Shown here in pieces: positions 48,235 through 59,050 of a stretch of DNA of 64,000 nt. The notes beneath the pieces were generated by a model. The model was not told where the DNA came from. It saw nothing but the letters and a program-made list of their open reading frames with translations, and ran no database searches. The translations under genes and the position numbers were made by a program. Every line of letters begins with the position of its first letter. Position 1 is the stretch's first letter. This stretch comes from Curvibacter sp. GWA2_63_95 (GTDB lineage Bacteria > Pseudomonadota > Gammaproteobacteria > Burkholderiales > Burkholderiaceae_C): contig MGPB01000033.1 of NCBI GenBank assembly GCA_001795455.1, positions 124,001 through 188,000 of the forward strand. The letters are read 5' to 3'.

Positions 48235-48409
48235 GGGAAATTTACAACTCGTTACGAGAAACTGTGTATCAAGTGGGTAAATCTGGGCACCCGGTCCTGT
48301 CAAGGGCTAGGGATGGCCCACGGTCCATGCGATCATTCCGCATCACAAATTCAGTCGATGGACGAAGGGGCCGCCAGCCTCACGGGGCGGCGGCACCTTT
48401 CAGCGGTAC

Positions 48410-50827
48410 ATGAGCGCATTTCAGCCCTTTTCCACCAGCAATAGCACCCCGGAGTCGCGCGCGCAAGCGCTGCGGCTGGTGCGCGCGATGATGGGGAAAA
48501 CGCTAGGCTATTTTGAAGACCGCGAAGACGCCCAGCTCAAACAAATCCGGGCCCACCTCCTGGACTTGGCCGACGGCAAGCTGCCACTGTTGCAATCCCA
48601 AAACCTGCGCACCGCAGCCGTGCTGCTGGACCGCCAAGCCGATAAATTCAAGCGCCTGTACCGCGATGCCCTGCAGCAAAGTTTGCAGGAAGACATCCAG
48701 ACCGTTTGGCCCGAAATGGAAAAACTGGGCGCCAAACCCGCCCCGGCCAACGACCACGCACTGGACGGCATGACGCTGAGCCTGATCGACGTGGACGAGG
48801 TCCACCGCATCCTTCTGCTGGACCGCGTGGCCCAACAGTTCAACACCCGTTACGAAAACAGCCTCACCCCTCTCACGCAAAAGCTGGGCACCCTGTTTGG
48901 CAACGAGTCCCCGTCCCTCTCGTCCAATCCCTTCCGTCCCGTAGTGCTGCTGGGGGCCTTCATGCGGGCCTGGGACAAGGGCGAATTTGAACCCCAGGCC
49001 ACCGAACACCTGCTGCAAGCGCTGGAGCCAGGTCACACCATCGACCTGGCACCGCTCTACACCGACCTGAGCGCGACACTCACCCAAGCCGGCATCCAGG
49101 CCCACGCCGTACACCGCATCCGCAAATCGGTGTCCTCGGCCTACGCACCGCTGTCCGGTGCAGCCCCTTTGGGTGATGCGGGCCAGAGCAGCCAGGCCCC
49201 CCTGCAATCCGCACCGGCCCCGCTCACACCACACGCAACACCCGCCCCAGATGCAGAGCCCGCTCGCAGCGCCTGGAGCGGCCTTGCGCCCGCGGGTCAG
49301 CACATCGCCACCCAGGTCAAGGCTTTTTTGCAGCGCCTAGGTGTAGGGGCCGGACCGGGCCCCACGGGTGCCACAAGTTCTGGCGCCCCCAACCCGACTG
49401 CAGGCACCGCCCGGCACGACGACGGCGACGCGGAGAGCAGCGACCGCGGCTACGCCCTGCAGCCCGCAGGCCATAGGGCGCCGGCCGACCCTGCCCTGCT
49501 CAATTACCTGGGGCAAATGCAGGCAGACGCCGGGCCCAACGCCTCACGGTTTCAGTTCTTGCAGCCGCAAGACAGCCCGCACGGCCACCAGAACGTGTTG
49601 CGCCAGATCCGCGAGCAGGACGCCATCCGCCAAGCCCCCGAGCTGGACCGTGGCACGGTGGACGCACTGGCCGAGGTGTTTGACTACGTGTTTGCCGACC
49701 AGGCCATTCCCATGCAAATGAAGGTGGTGATTGGCCGCCTGCAGATCCCGGTGCTGCGCGCCGCCATGATGGACCGCGACTTCTTCCTGAGCAGCGAGCA
49801 CCCGGCACGCAAGCTGGTGGACACACTGGCCTCATCCTCCGTGGCGTGGACACCGGAAAAGGGCGAAGAAGACCCGCTCTACCGGCGCATCGAACACACG
49901 GTGCAGCGTGTGCTGCACGAGTTTGAAGACGACCTCACCCTGTTCAGCCTGCTACTGGCCGAATTCACCGAATTCCTGTTCGAGAGCGAACAGCAGGCGC
50001 AGCAACAGATCGAACCTGTCGCCAATCAGGAGCGCGACCAGGAGGCCCTGAACGCCGCGCTGGCCCATGCCGACGAGATCGTGCATGCCCGCATCAGCGC
50101 CCTGCCCGACAAGCTGCCGCTGGTGCCCTTCCTCAAGCCGTTTCTGACAACCCAGTGGCGCCAGGTCATTGCTGCGGCGTGGATGCGGGAAGACGACGAG
50201 CCCGGCCGCTGGAATGCCGCCCTGCAGACCATGGACCAATTGATTTGGAGCACCCAGCCCAAGACCACCCCGGAAGACCGCAAGGCGCTGGTCGCGGTAT
50301 TGCCCGAACTGGTGCGTACGCTGAACGTAGAGCTGGACGCTATGGAGTGGTACGGTGATCCGCGCGCCACCTTCACGCGCCGCCTGATCGGCACCCACAT
50401 GCTGGCCATCCGCATGAAGGCGCCGCCCCCCATCGATACCCAAAGCGCAGCACTGGAAGAAAGCGCGGGCGACGCCGCCATGGAAGCCCTGGACCAGCGA
50501 CGTGCCACGCAGCTCACGGTGCAGGATCCCTCGGCTATGGACGATTTCGATGCGAGCGCCCAGCTGTTGACGCGCGGCGTCTGGTTTGAAGTGGCCGAGC
50601 CCGGCACCGCGCCACACCGCTGCCGCCTGAGCTGGGTCAGCCCCATGCGCACACGCTTTTTATTCACCAACCGGGAAGGCTTTGACGCCTTTGTGCGCTC
50701 CGAACGCGAAGTGGCCAACATGTTGCGCCTGGGCCACCTGCAACTGCTGGAGCAGGCACCCATTGTGGAGCGTGCGCTGAACCGGCTCATGGCCGACAAC
50801 GACGACGGGTTGCGCCTGCAAGCCTGA
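48410..50827 (+). CDS. DUF1631 family protein
   Basis: 805 aa; helical N-terminal domain, Pro/Ala-rich linker, C-terminal WFEVAEPGTAPHRCRLSWVSPMRTRFLFTNREGFDAFVRS. Confidence 0.75.
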   Translation: MSAFQPFSTSNSTPESRAQALRLVRAMMGKTLGYFEDREDAQLKQIRAHLLDLADGKLPLLQSQNLRTAAVLLDRQADKFKRLYRDALQQSLQEDIQTVWPEMEKLGAKPAPANDHALDGMTLSLIDVDEVHRILLLDRVAQQFNTRYENSLTPLTQKLGTLFGNESPSLSSNPFRPVVLLGAFMRAWDKGEFEPQATEHLLQALEPGHTIDLAPLYTDLSATLTQAGIQAHAVHRIRKSVSSAYAPLSGAAPLGDAGQSSQAPLQSAPAPLTPHATPAPDAEPARSAWSGLAPAGQHIATQVKAFLQRLGVGAGPGPTGATSSGAPNPTAGTARHDDGDAESSDRGYALQPAGHRAPADPALLNYLGQMQADAGPNASRFQFLQPQDSPHGHQNVLRQIREQDAIRQAPELDRGTVDALAEVFDYVFADQAIPMQMKVVIGRLQIPVLRAAMMDRDFFLSSEHPARKLVDTLASSSVAWTPEKGEEDPLYRRIEHTVQRVLHEFEDDLTLFSLLLAEFTEFLFESEQQAQQQIEPVANQERDQEALNAALAHADEIVHARISALPDKLPLVPFLKPFLTTQWRQVIAAAWMREDDEPGRWNAALQTMDQLIWSTQPKTTPEDRKALVAVLPELVRTLNVELDAMEWYGDPRATFTRRLIGTHMLAIRMKAPPPIDTQSAALEESAGDAAMEALDQRRATQLTVQDPSAMDDFDASAQLLTRGVWFEVAEPGTAPHRCRLSWVSPMRTRFLFTNREGFDAFVRSEREVANMLRLGHLQLLEQAPIVERALNRLMADNDDGLRLQA

Positions 50828-50840
50828 GGCGCAACAGGCG

Positions 50841-50876
50841 CTCTCAAAAAAATAGCGCCTCGCGCAGATGGCGCGG
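50841..50876 (-). terminator. Rho-independent terminator for the minus-strand nitronate monooxygenase gene, formed by a diverged repeat copy
   Basis: Minus strand: TAGCGCC-CGCGC-CATCT-GCGCG-A-GGCGCTA followed by TTTTTTT. Confidence 0.75.
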
Positions 50877-50903
50877 GCGCTACAGGCTTAAACCCCTTGC
50901 AAT

Positions 50904-51869
50904 TTACGCGTAGTTGCGGGCCAGCAGTTCGGCCTTGGCAGCGGCGTACTCCCGTTTGAGTTGGGCCACATACTCGCCCGCCGGCTGCACTTTGGTCACG
51001 GCGCCAATGCCCTGGCCGCAGCCCCAGATGTCCTTCCAGGCCTTGGCCGATGCACCGCCAAAGTTCATCTTGCTGGGGTCGCTCTCGGGCAGGTTGGCCG
51101 GATCCAGGCCCGCAGCTCGGATGCTGGGTGCCAGGTAGTTGCCGTGCACGCCGGTGAACAGGTTGCTGTAGACGATCTCATCGGAGTCATTCGCCACGAT
51201 GGCGTCCTTGTACTCCTGGGCAGCGCGTGCCTCTTCGGTGGCGATGAAGGCCGAGCCGATGTAGGCAAAGTCCGCCCCCATGGCCTGGGCCGACAGCACA
51301 GCGGCGCCAGTGGAAATGGAGCCGCTGAGTGCGACCGGACCGTCAAACCACTGGCGGATTTCCTGGATCAGTGCGAACGGGCTCTTCACGCCCGCATGGC
51401 CACCAGCCCCTGCAGCCACGGCGATCAGACCGTCCGCGCCCTTCTCGATCGCCTTGTGTGCATGCTTGTTGTTGATGATGTCGTGCAGCACCACGCCACC
51501 GTAGCTGTGGGCCGCGGCGTTGATCTCTTCGCGCGCGCCCAAGGACGTGATGATGATGGGCACCTTGTACTTCACGCACAGCGCCATGTCGTGCTCCAGC
51601 CGGTCGTTGCTCTTGTGCACGATCTGGTTGATGGCAAAGGGCGCAGCAGGCTTGTCGGGGTGGGCGGCGTTATACGCAGCCAGCGTTTCGGTAATTTCCT
51701 TGAGCCAGTCTTCCAGCAGCTCGGCCGGGCGGGCGTTCAGCGCAGGCATGGAACCCACCACACCGGCAATGCACTGGGCGATCACCAGCTTGGGGTTGCT
51801 GATGATGAACAGCGGCGAGCCGATCACGGGGAAAGGCAAGCGGTCTAGCGGTGCAGGCAGTCTGGACAT
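50904..51869 (-). CDS. Nitronate monooxygenase / 2-nitropropane dioxygenase family
   Basis: LPFPVIGSPLFIISNPKLVIAQCIAGVVGSMPALNAR; GADGLIAVAAGAGGHAG; ALSGSISTGAAVLSAQAMGADFAYIGSAFIAT. Confidence 0.92.
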   Translation of the reverse strand: MSRLPAPLDRLPFPVIGSPLFIISNPKLVIAQCIAGVVGSMPALNARPAELLEDWLKEITETLAAYNAAHPDKPAAPFAINQIVHKSNDRLEHDMALCVKYKVPIIITSLGAREEINAAAHSYGGVVLHDIINNKHAHKAIEKGADGLIAVAAGAGGHAGVKSPFALIQEIRQWFDGPVALSGSISTGAAVLSAQAMGADFAYIGSAFIATEEARAAQEYKDAIVANDSDEIVYSNLFTGVHGNYLAPSIRAAGLDPANLPESDPSKMNFGGASAKAWKDIWGCGQGIGAVTKVQPAGEYVAQLKREYAAAKAELLARNYA

Positions 51870-51895
51870 GGAGTCTCCTCGGGTCAATTTTTATA

Positions 51896-51955
51896 TGAAA
51901 TCAGGCGCTAGCCCCCGTGGATACTGCGCGAGCAGCTAGCAATTCAGTAGCAAAT
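51896..51955 (-). repeat. 60-bp dispersed repeat, copy F (intergenic between nitronate monooxygenase and acyl-CoA dehydrogenase)
   Basis: Minus strand ATTTGCTACTGAATTGCTAGCTGCTCGCGCAGTATCCACGGGGGCTAGCGCCTGATTTCA. Confidence 0.87.
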
Positions 51956-51971
51956 AAAGCGCGAACTCCGC

Positions 51972-53762
51972 TCAGAACGCGTCCAGTGACAACGCCGTCA
52001 CGCTGTCAGCACCTTCCACAATGCTGTCGCGCAGGCCGCCGGCCTTGCTCAGCAGGTGGTCGGCATAAAAGCGCGCGGTGGTGATCTTGGCTTGCATGAA
52101 AGGCACATCGGTACCGGCAGCAATCTGTTGCTCGGCCACCAGCAGCGATCGGGCCAGTTGCCAGCCTGCCATCAGGTTGCCGGCCAGCATCAGGTAGGGA
52201 ACGCTGCCCGCAAACACGGCGTTGGGGCTGGTTTTGGTGTTGCCGGCCACAAAGTCCACCACGTCGATGAATGCCAGGCGTGCGGCCTTCAGGCGCTGGG
52301 CCACAGCCAATGCGTGGGCCGAGCCGCTGGCAGCCAGTTCGGCTTCGGTCTTCTCGATCTGCGCGGCAATACCCTTGGCAGTTTGGCCACCATCACGCGC
52401 TGTCTTGCGGCCCACCAGGTCATTGGCCTGGATGGCGGTCGTGCCTTCGTAGATGGTCAGAATCTTGGCGTCGCGGTAGTACTGGGCCGCACCGGTTTCT
52501 TCGATGAAACCCATGCCACCATGCACCTGCACGCCCAGGGATGTGACTTCCAGACTCATCTCGGTGCTGTAGCCCTTGATCAGCGGCACCAGGTACTCAT
52601 AGAAGGCCTGGTTCTGCTTGCGCGTATCCGCATCGGGGTGGTGGTGGGCCGCGTCGTAGGCGCTGGCGCCTACGCTGGCCAGGGCACGGCAGCCTTCGGT
52701 GTAGGCGCGCATGGTCATCAGCATGCGGCGCACATCGGGGTGGTGAATGATGGGTGCAGCGGCAGGCATGGAGCCATCCACCGGGCGGCTTTGCACGCGG
52801 TCTTTGGAGAACTGCACGGCCTTTTGGTAGGCGCGCTCGGCAATCGCAATGCCCTGCACACCCACGCCGTAGCGCGCGGCGTTCATCATGATGAACATGT
52901 ACTCCAGACCGCGGTTTTCCTGGCCCACCAGGTAGCCAATGGCGCCACCATGGTCGCCGTACTGCAGCACGGCGGTCGGGCTGGCCTTGATGCCCATCTT
53001 GTGTTCGATGGAGACACAGTGCACATCGTTGCGCGCACCCAGGCTTCCGTCCTTGTTCACCATGAACTTCGGCACCACAAACAGGCTGATGCCCTTCACG
53101 CCTTCGGGCGCGCCGGTCACGCGGGCCAACACCAGATGGACGATGTTCTCGGCCATATCGTGCTCACCCCAGGTGATGAAAATCTTGGTGCCGAACACCT
53201 TGTAGCTGCCATCGGCCTGCGGCTCGGCGCGGCTGCGCACCGCAGCCAGATCGCTGCCAGCTTGTGGCTCGGTCAGGTTCATGGTGCCGGTCCATTTGCC
53301 GCTGACCAGGTTTTCGAGATATGTCGCCTTGAGTTCGTCAGAGCCCGCGGTCAGCAATGCCTCAATCGCACCGTCAGACAGCAACGGGCACAGCGCAAAG
53401 CTCATGTTGGCGCTGTTGACCATTTCCCCGCAGGCGGCGCCAATCGTCTTGGGCAGGCCCTGGCCACCGAAGTCGGTGGGGTGCTGCAGGCCTTGCCAGC
53501 CGCCGTCGGTGAATTGCTTGAAGGCTTCCTTGAAGCCCGGGGTGGCCGTGACCACGCCGTCTTTCCAGCTCGACGGGTTCTTGTCACCTTCCCAATTCAG
53601 CGGAGCGAGCACGCCTTCGGTGAACTTGGCAGACTCTTCCAACACCGCTTGGGCAGTGTCCAGGCCCGCATCTTCAAAACCGGGGAGTTGCGCGATCTGT
53701 TCAATATTGGCCAGGTGCTGGATGTTGAACAGCATGTCCTTGACGGGGGCGACGTAGCTCAT
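51972..53762 (-). CDS. Acyl-CoA dehydrogenase
   Basis: [80 protein letters not shown]. Confidence 0.94.
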   Translation of the reverse strand: MSYVAPVKDMLFNIQHLANIEQIAQLPGFEDAGLDTAQAVLEESAKFTEGVLAPLNWEGDKNPSSWKDGVVTATPGFKEAFKQFTDGGWQGLQHPTDFGGQGLPKTIGAACGEMVNSANMSFALCPLLSDGAIEALLTAGSDELKATYLENLVSGKWTGTMNLTEPQAGSDLAAVRSRAEPQADGSYKVFGTKIFITWGEHDMAENIVHLVLARVTGAPEGVKGISLFVVPKFMVNKDGSLGARNDVHCVSIEHKMGIKASPTAVLQYGDHGGAIGYLVGQENRGLEYMFIMMNAARYGVGVQGIAIAERAYQKAVQFSKDRVQSRPVDGSMPAAAPIIHHPDVRRMLMTMRAYTEGCRALASVGASAYDAAHHHPDADTRKQNQAFYEYLVPLIKGYSTEMSLEVTSLGVQVHGGMGFIEETGAAQYYRDAKILTIYEGTTAIQANDLVGRKTARDGGQTAKGIAAQIEKTEAELAASGSAHALAVAQRLKAARLAFIDVVDFVAGNTKTSPNAVFAGSVPYLMLAGNLMAGWQLARSLLVAEQQIAAGTDVPFMQAKITTARFYADHLLSKAGGLRDSIVEGADSVTALSLDAF

Positions 53763-53816
53763 GGGAGTCTCCAAAAATTCTAGTTACAAGCGGGTTACGC
53801 AGGCCTGCAGGCCAAA

Positions 53817-53846
53817 AAAAAGGGCATCGCACGCGATGCCCTTTTT
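53817..53846. terminator. Bidirectional-looking rho-independent terminator downstream of etfA
   Basis: AAAAAGGGCATCGC-AC-GCGATGCCCTTTTT. Confidence 0.85.
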
Positions 53847-53856
53847 CACACGGACA

Positions 53857-54789
53857 TCAGAGCGCCGCAATCAGTTCGGGCACCGCCACAAACAGGTCGG
53901 CTTCCAGGCCAAAGTCGGCCACGCTGAAGATCGGTGCTTCGGGGTCCTTGTTGATCGCCACGATGACCTTGCTGTCCTTCATGCCGGCCAAGTGCTGGAT
54001 GGCACCGCTGATACCGCAGGCCACATACAGCTGGGGCGCGACGATCTTGCCGGTCTGGCCCACTTGCCAATCGTTGGGGGCGTAGCCCGCATCCACCGCA
54101 GCGCGCGAAGCACCCAAGGCGGCACCCAGCTTGTCGGCCAAGGGCGTCATGACTTCCATGAATTTTTCGCTGGAACCCAACGCGCGGCCACCCGACACGA
54201 TGATCTTGGCAGCGGTCAGCTCGGGGCGGTCGTTCTTGGCGATCTCGGAACCCACAAAGGCCACACCAGCACTGGCAGCAGCGGCGGCCATGGTTTCCAC
54301 TGCGGCGGAACCACCGGTCGCGGCAGCAGGGTCAAAACCGGTGGTGCGCACGGTCAGCACTTTCACGGCATCGGTGGCCTGCACGGTGGCAATGGCGTTG
54401 CCAGCGTAGATGGGGCGCTCAAACGTGTCGGCGCTGAGGACCTTGGTGATGTCGGACACCTGGCCTACGTCCAGCTTGGCAGCCACACGGGGGGCGATGT
54501 TCTTGCCCGATGCGGTGGCAGGGAACACGATGTGGCTGTAGTTGCCAGCGATGGCCAGCACCTGGGCTGCCACGTTTTCGGCCAGGCCGTGAGCCAGATC
54601 GGCGCTGTCGGCATGGATGACCTTGGACACACCGGCAATTTGCGCAGCGGCGGCAGCGGCAGCGGCGGCATTGCTGCCAGCCACCAGCACATGCACGTCA
54701 CCACCGGCTTGGGCCGCTGCAGTGACGGTGTTCAGGGTGGCGCCCTTGATGGAGGCGTTGTCGTGTTCGGCGATTACGAGTGCGGTCAT
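53857..54789 (-). CDS. etfA: Electron transfer flavoprotein alpha subunit
   Basis: [93 protein letters not shown]. Confidence 0.96.
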   Translation of the reverse strand: MTALVIAEHDNASIKGATLNTVTAAAQAGGDVHVLVAGSNAAAAAAAAAQIAGVSKVIHADSADLAHGLAENVAAQVLAIAGNYSHIVFPATASGKNIAPRVAAKLDVGQVSDITKVLSADTFERPIYAGNAIATVQATDAVKVLTVRTTGFDPAAATGGSAAVETMAAAAASAGVAFVGSEIAKNDRPELTAAKIIVSGGRALGSSEKFMEVMTPLADKLGAALGASRAAVDAGYAPNDWQVGQTGKIVAPQLYVACGISGAIQHLAGMKDSKVIVAINKDPEAPIFSVADFGLEADLFVAVPELIAAL

Positions 54790-54791
54790 GG

Positions 54792-55541
54792 TCAGATTAC
54801 CTTTGCAACGTTCTTCAGTTTGTCCACCAGCGTGGCGACATCGGGCACCTTGATACCCGCGCTGCGCTTGGCGGGTTCGGCCACGCTCAAAGTCTTGATG
54901 CGCGGGGCCACGTTCACGCCGAGGTCTTCGGGCTTGAAGGTGTCGAGCTGCTTCTTCTTGGCCTTCATGATGTTGGGCAAGGTCACGTAGCGGGGTTCGT
55001 TCAAACGCAGGTCCGTGGTGATGATGGCGGGCAGGGTCACGGCCAGGGTTTCCAGGCCACCGTCCACTTCACGCGTCACATGGGCCTTGCCGTCCACCAC
55101 TTCCACCTTGGAGGCGAAGGTGGCTTGGGGCAAATCGGCCAGGGCCGCTAGCATCTGGCCGGTCTGGTTGCAATCATCGTCAATGGCTTGTTTGCCCAAA
55201 ATCACCAGGCCGGGCTGCTCTTTGTCCACCAGGGCCTTGAGCAGCTTGGCCACGGCCAGGGGCTGCAGTTCTTCGGTGGTTTCCACCAGGATGCCGCGGT
55301 CGGCGCCGATGGCCATGGCGGTACGCAAGGTTTCCTGGCACTGGGCCACACCGCAGGACACGGCGATCACCTCGGTGACCACGCCTTTTTCCTTCAAACG
55401 CACGGCTTCTTCCACCGCAATTTCGTCAAAGGGGTTCATGCTCATCTTGACGTTGGCGATGTCTACACCCGTGCCATCCGACTTCACTCGGACCTTCACG
55501 TTGTAGTCCACCACACGTTTGACGGGTACCAGGACTTTCAT
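54792..55541 (-). CDS. etfB: Electron transfer flavoprotein beta subunit
   Basis: [77 protein letters not shown]. Confidence 0.96.
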   Translation of the reverse strand: MKVLVPVKRVVDYNVKVRVKSDGTGVDIANVKMSMNPFDEIAVEEAVRLKEKGVVTEVIAVSCGVAQCQETLRTAMAIGADRGILVETTEELQPLAVAKLLKALVDKEQPGLVILGKQAIDDDCNQTGQMLAALADLPQATFASKVEVVDGKAHVTREVDGGLETLAVTLPAIITTDLRLNEPRYVTLPNIMKAKKKQLDTFKPEDLGVNVAPRIKTLSVAEPAKRSAGIKVPDVATLVDKLKNVAKVI

Positions 55542-55756
55542 TGCTGCCACTCCAGATGGTTAAAAAATGCTCAGTTTTAGTTGACGTGCACGTCAATTGG
55601 TCGATTCTATGCGGGACGGCGAGTTGCCCCTGACTATCGCTTGCGCTCTGCCATCCCCATCACAAAATAGAACGATCGTGCTTTTTTTCGATTATAGCGG
55701 CGCCAGCCTCGCCATTTGGCGCTTTGGTGACTTAACTTAGAGGCAACTCATCAAAT

Positions 55757-57046
55757 TCACGGTGCTGTGCGTGTATGCACTACCCGTTGCGGGTAGGGAA
55801 TGTCGATGCCATGCGTACGCAGGGCGCGCAAGATGGCCAGGTTGATGTCGGAACGCAGATTGCCCTGGCCGTTCTCCAGGTCATTGATCCAGTAGCCCAC
55901 CGTGAACTCCAGCCCGTCAGCGCCAAAATTGGCCAGGCTGATGGCGGGCGCCGGCTCCCGCAACACGCGCGGCTGGCTCAGCGCGGCCTGCAGCAGCAAG
56001 GCCATGACCTGCTCCACATCGCTCTCGTAGCCCACCGCAATGTTGATGACCTGGTTCACCCGGCTGTCGGCCAGCGACATGTTTTCCACGCGCTGGGTGA
56101 TCAGCATCTCGTTGGGCACGATGGACTCGCGCCCGGTCTGGGAACGCACCACGGTGTAACGCGCGTTGATCTCGGTGATCGTGCCTTCGAAGTTGTCCAC
56201 CCGCACGACATCGCCAATGCGCATGCTGCGCTCGGCCAGGATCACAAACCCGCTCACATAGTTGGCCGCCAACTTCTGCAAGCCAAAACCGATACCCACG
56301 CCGACGGCACCGCCCAACACCGACAAGGCAGTCAGGTCGATGCCCACAGCAGACAGTGCCAGCATCAGGCCGACAAACATCAGCAGCGCACGCGCCGCGT
56401 TGCTCACTGCCTTGCGCAGCGACAACTCCCCACCCGTGGCGGAACGCAACAAGCGCGCTTCAATACCGGCCGATATCCACAGGGTGATGATCAGCACAGC
56501 GCCTGCGGTAATCAGACCCTCAATCAGCGTACGCACCGATAACGTGGTGCCCCCTACCTTCCAGGTGATGAGGTCCAACTCGTTCAGGATGACCGGCAGC
56601 AAGCCACTGACCCACAGCACCATGGCCAGCCAGGCGACCCAGGAAATGGTTTGCTCCAGCGGCTTGACCCAGCGCGACTCGGCAAACGTGGCCTGCAGCA
56701 CCTTGACGCCCACACGGATCACGACCAGAGACATCAGCACCGGAATGGCAATACGCAACACCGCCACCGGCACAAAATTGCCCAACAGCTCCAGCGACAC
56801 ATAGCCCAGGCACAGCAAGGCCAACGGAAAGAGCACACCGTCCACCACCCGCTTGCCAAACCAAATGGACCGCTCCTCGTGCATGCCCAGGGTACGGCGC
56901 AGCGCCGCCACCAGCCCCCAGGCCATTGCCACGCTGAGCGCCAGCGCCAAGAGCTCCAGCAGCACCGTGGGCTGCGTGAAGGTGCTCAACCAGGCTTCGA
57001 AATCATCAATGGGTTTGGGAGCAGGAAGGTTTTTCAGAGAGTTCAT
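55757..57046 (-). CDS. Mechanosensitive ion channel family protein (MscS)
   Basis: LTALSVLGGAVGVGIGFGLQKLAANYVSGFVILAERSMRIGDVVRVDNFEGTITEINARYTVVRSQTGRESIVPNEMLI. Confidence 0.92.
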   Translation of the reverse strand: MNSLKNLPAPKPIDDFEAWLSTFTQPTVLLELLALALSVAMAWGLVAALRRTLGMHEERSIWFGKRVVDGVLFPLALLCLGYVSLELLGNFVPVAVLRIAIPVLMSLVVIRVGVKVLQATFAESRWVKPLEQTISWVAWLAMVLWVSGLLPVILNELDLITWKVGGTTLSVRTLIEGLITAGAVLIITLWISAGIEARLLRSATGGELSLRKAVSNAARALLMFVGLMLALSAVGIDLTALSVLGGAVGVGIGFGLQKLAANYVSGFVILAERSMRIGDVVRVDNFEGTITEINARYTVVRSQTGRESIVPNEMLITQRVENMSLADSRVNQVINIAVGYESDVEQVMALLLQAALSQPRVLREPAPAISLANFGADGLEFTVGYWINDLENGQGNLRSDINLAILRALRTHGIDIPYPQRVVHTRTAP

Positions 57047-58014
57047 TGCAAATCTGCCAGTACGCGCACATGCGCCTCTACGCTGCGGGCCAGGGCCTCC
57101 AGGTGGTAGCCGCCTTCCAGGCAGGAGACGATGCGCCCCTGCGCATGGCGATCAGCCACCGCCTTGATCTGCGCCGTGATCCACGCGTAATCATTTTCTA
57201 CCAGACCCATCTGGGCCATCTCATCGTCGCGGTGGGCATCAAAACCCGCGCTGATAAATACCATCTCGGGACGGTAGGCCTCCAGCCGCGGCAACCAGTG
57301 CTGAGCGACCAGCTCGCGCACCGCGGCCCCTTTGGTGTAGGCCGGCACCGGCACATTCACTAGGTTGCTGGCGTGCGAGCGCGAGCCGCCCTCAGGGTAA
57401 AACGGGTGCTGAAAAAAGCTCACCATCAGAATGCGCTGGTCACCGGTCACGATGTTTTCGGTGCCATTGCCGTGGTGCACATCAAAGTCGACGATGGCTA
57501 CACGTTTAAGGCCATGCCGCTCCAGCGCATGGCGCGCGGCTACCGCCACGTTGTTGATGAAACAAAAGCCCATGGCCTTGTCTTTGCAGGCATGGTGGCC
57601 GGGCGGCCGGGTGGCGCAAAAGGCATTGGCCAGTTCACCGGCCATCACGGCATCGGTGGCGGCCACGGCAGCACCGGCGGCGCGCAAGGCGGCATCCCAG
57701 GTGTGCACATTGAGGCTGGTATCGGGGTCCATCTGCGCATGGGTGGGGCCACCGGCGGCCATCTCTTCGCGCAAGCTGTCGGTCAGGCCGCGCAACGAGG
57801 CCACATACATGCGGCCATGGGCCAGTTCAAGGTCGGTGATGGAGGCCTGGGGAGCTTCGCGCGAGTCCAGCGCATCGGCCACGCCGCTCAGCAGCAGGCG
57901 GTCGTCAATGGCATCCAGTCTTTGGGGGCATTCGGGGTGGCCCTCGCCCATCTCATGCTTGCGGCAATCGCGGTGCGAAAAGTATCCGGTCTTGTTTGCC
58001 AGTGCGCTCGTCAT
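57043..58014 (-). CDS. Histone deacetylase / acetylpolyamine amidohydrolase family protein
   Basis: FCATRPPGHHACKDKAMGFCFINNVAVAARHAL; VAIVDFDVHHGNGTENI; FISAGFDAHRDD. Confidence 0.93.
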   Translation of the reverse strand: MTSALANKTGYFSHRDCRKHEMGEGHPECPQRLDAIDDRLLLSGVADALDSREAPQASITDLELAHGRMYVASLRGLTDSLREEMAAGGPTHAQMDPDTSLNVHTWDAALRAAGAAVAATDAVMAGELANAFCATRPPGHHACKDKAMGFCFINNVAVAARHALERHGLKRVAIVDFDVHHGNGTENIVTGDQRILMVSFFQHPFYPEGGSRSHASNLVNVPVPAYTKGAAVRELVAQHWLPRLEAYRPEMVFISAGFDAHRDDEMAQMGLVENDYAWITAQIKAVADRHAQGRIVSCLEGGYHLEALARSVEAHVRVLADLQ

Positions 58015-58040
58015 TCAGGATTTTCGGGTAACGTCGTGCC

Positions 58041-58961
58041 ATGGACGCACAACACAAGCTTAAATCATTGCTGGCCCAGCTTAACATGGTGATTGTGGGA
58101 AAACCCGCGCAAATCCAGGACTGCGTCGCCTGCCTTCTGGCCGGTGGCCACCTGTTGATTGACGATGTCCCGGGCGTGGGCAAAACCACGCTGGCGCACG
58201 CGCTGGCACGCAGTTTTGGCCTGCAGTTTTCGCGCGTGCAGTTCACCTCGGACCTGATGCCCAGCGACCTGTCAGGCGTGTCAATTTACGAGCGCGCCAA
58301 AGAGGCCTTTGTGTTCCACCCCGGCCCCATCTTTGCGCAGGTACTGTTGGCCGACGAGATCAACCGCGCCAGCCCCAAGACGCAAAGTGCGCTGCTGGAA
58401 GCCATGGAGGAAAAGCAGGTCACCGTGGAAGGCGAAACCCGCCCCCTGCCCCAGCCCTTCTTTGTGATTGCCACCCAAAACCCGCTGGACCAGTTAGGCA
58501 CCTACGCGCTGCCCGAATCACAACTGGACCGCTTTTTGATGCGCATCTCGCTGGGCTACCCCGATCGGGCTTCCGAGCGCGCGCTGCTGGCCGGTGCCGA
58601 CCGGCGCGCCATGGTCGACGAGTTGCCCAGCCTGCTGGCCGACGGCGAGCTGGCCCAATTGCAAGCCACTGTGCTGGCCGTGCATGCCGCAGGCCCTTTG
58701 CTGGACTATGTGCAGGACCTGATTGCCGCCACCCGCTCGGGCCAGTGGTTTTTGCAGGGCCTGTCGCCACGCGCCGGCATTGCCGTAGTGCGCGCCGCCA
58801 AAGCCCAGGCCCTGCTCAGCGGACGCGACTATGTAGCGCCCGACGATGTGCAGGCGGTGCTGCCACAGACCATTGCCCACCGCCTGATTCCCGTGGGAGA
58901 TTCGGGCCGTGGCGCGGTGGAGCAAGTGCAAGCCATGCTGCAAGCCGTTCCTCTCCCCTGA
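58041..58961 (+). CDS. MoxR-family AAA+ ATPase
   Basis: LIDDVPGVGKTTLAHALARSFGLQFSRVQFTSDLMPSDLSGVSIY; LLADEINRASPKTQSALLEAMEEKQVTVEG. Confidence 0.95.
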   Translation: MDAQHKLKSLLAQLNMVIVGKPAQIQDCVACLLAGGHLLIDDVPGVGKTTLAHALARSFGLQFSRVQFTSDLMPSDLSGVSIYERAKEAFVFHPGPIFAQVLLADEINRASPKTQSALLEAMEEKQVTVEGETRPLPQPFFVIATQNPLDQLGTYALPESQLDRFLMRISLGYPDRASERALLAGADRRAMVDELPSLLADGELAQLQATVLAVHAAGPLLDYVQDLIAATRSGQWFLQGLSPRAGIAVVRAAKAQALLSGRDYVAPDDVQAVLPQTIAHRLIPVGDSGRGAVEQVQAMLQAVPLP

Positions 58962-59050
58962 TGACGCCCCCCCGAAGCGCCTCCGGCGCCTCCCCCCCAG
59001 GGGGGCGCACCCTGTGGCCCGGCACAGCCGGCTCCACGGGTGCCCTGGTG
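58962..59050 (+). repeat. GC-rich palindromic intergenic element between moxR and DUF58 gene
   Basis: GACGCCCCCCCGAAGCGCCTCCGGCGCCTCCCCCCCAGGGGGGCG then CACCCTGTGGCCCGGCACAGCCGGCTCCACGGGTG (nested inverted repeats). Confidence 0.6.

Noticed and set aside
52056-53783. 575-aa plus-strand ORF antisense to acyl-CoA dehydrogenase
   Set aside because: Shadow ORF of the minus-strand gene with clear acyl-CoA dehydrogenase motifs.
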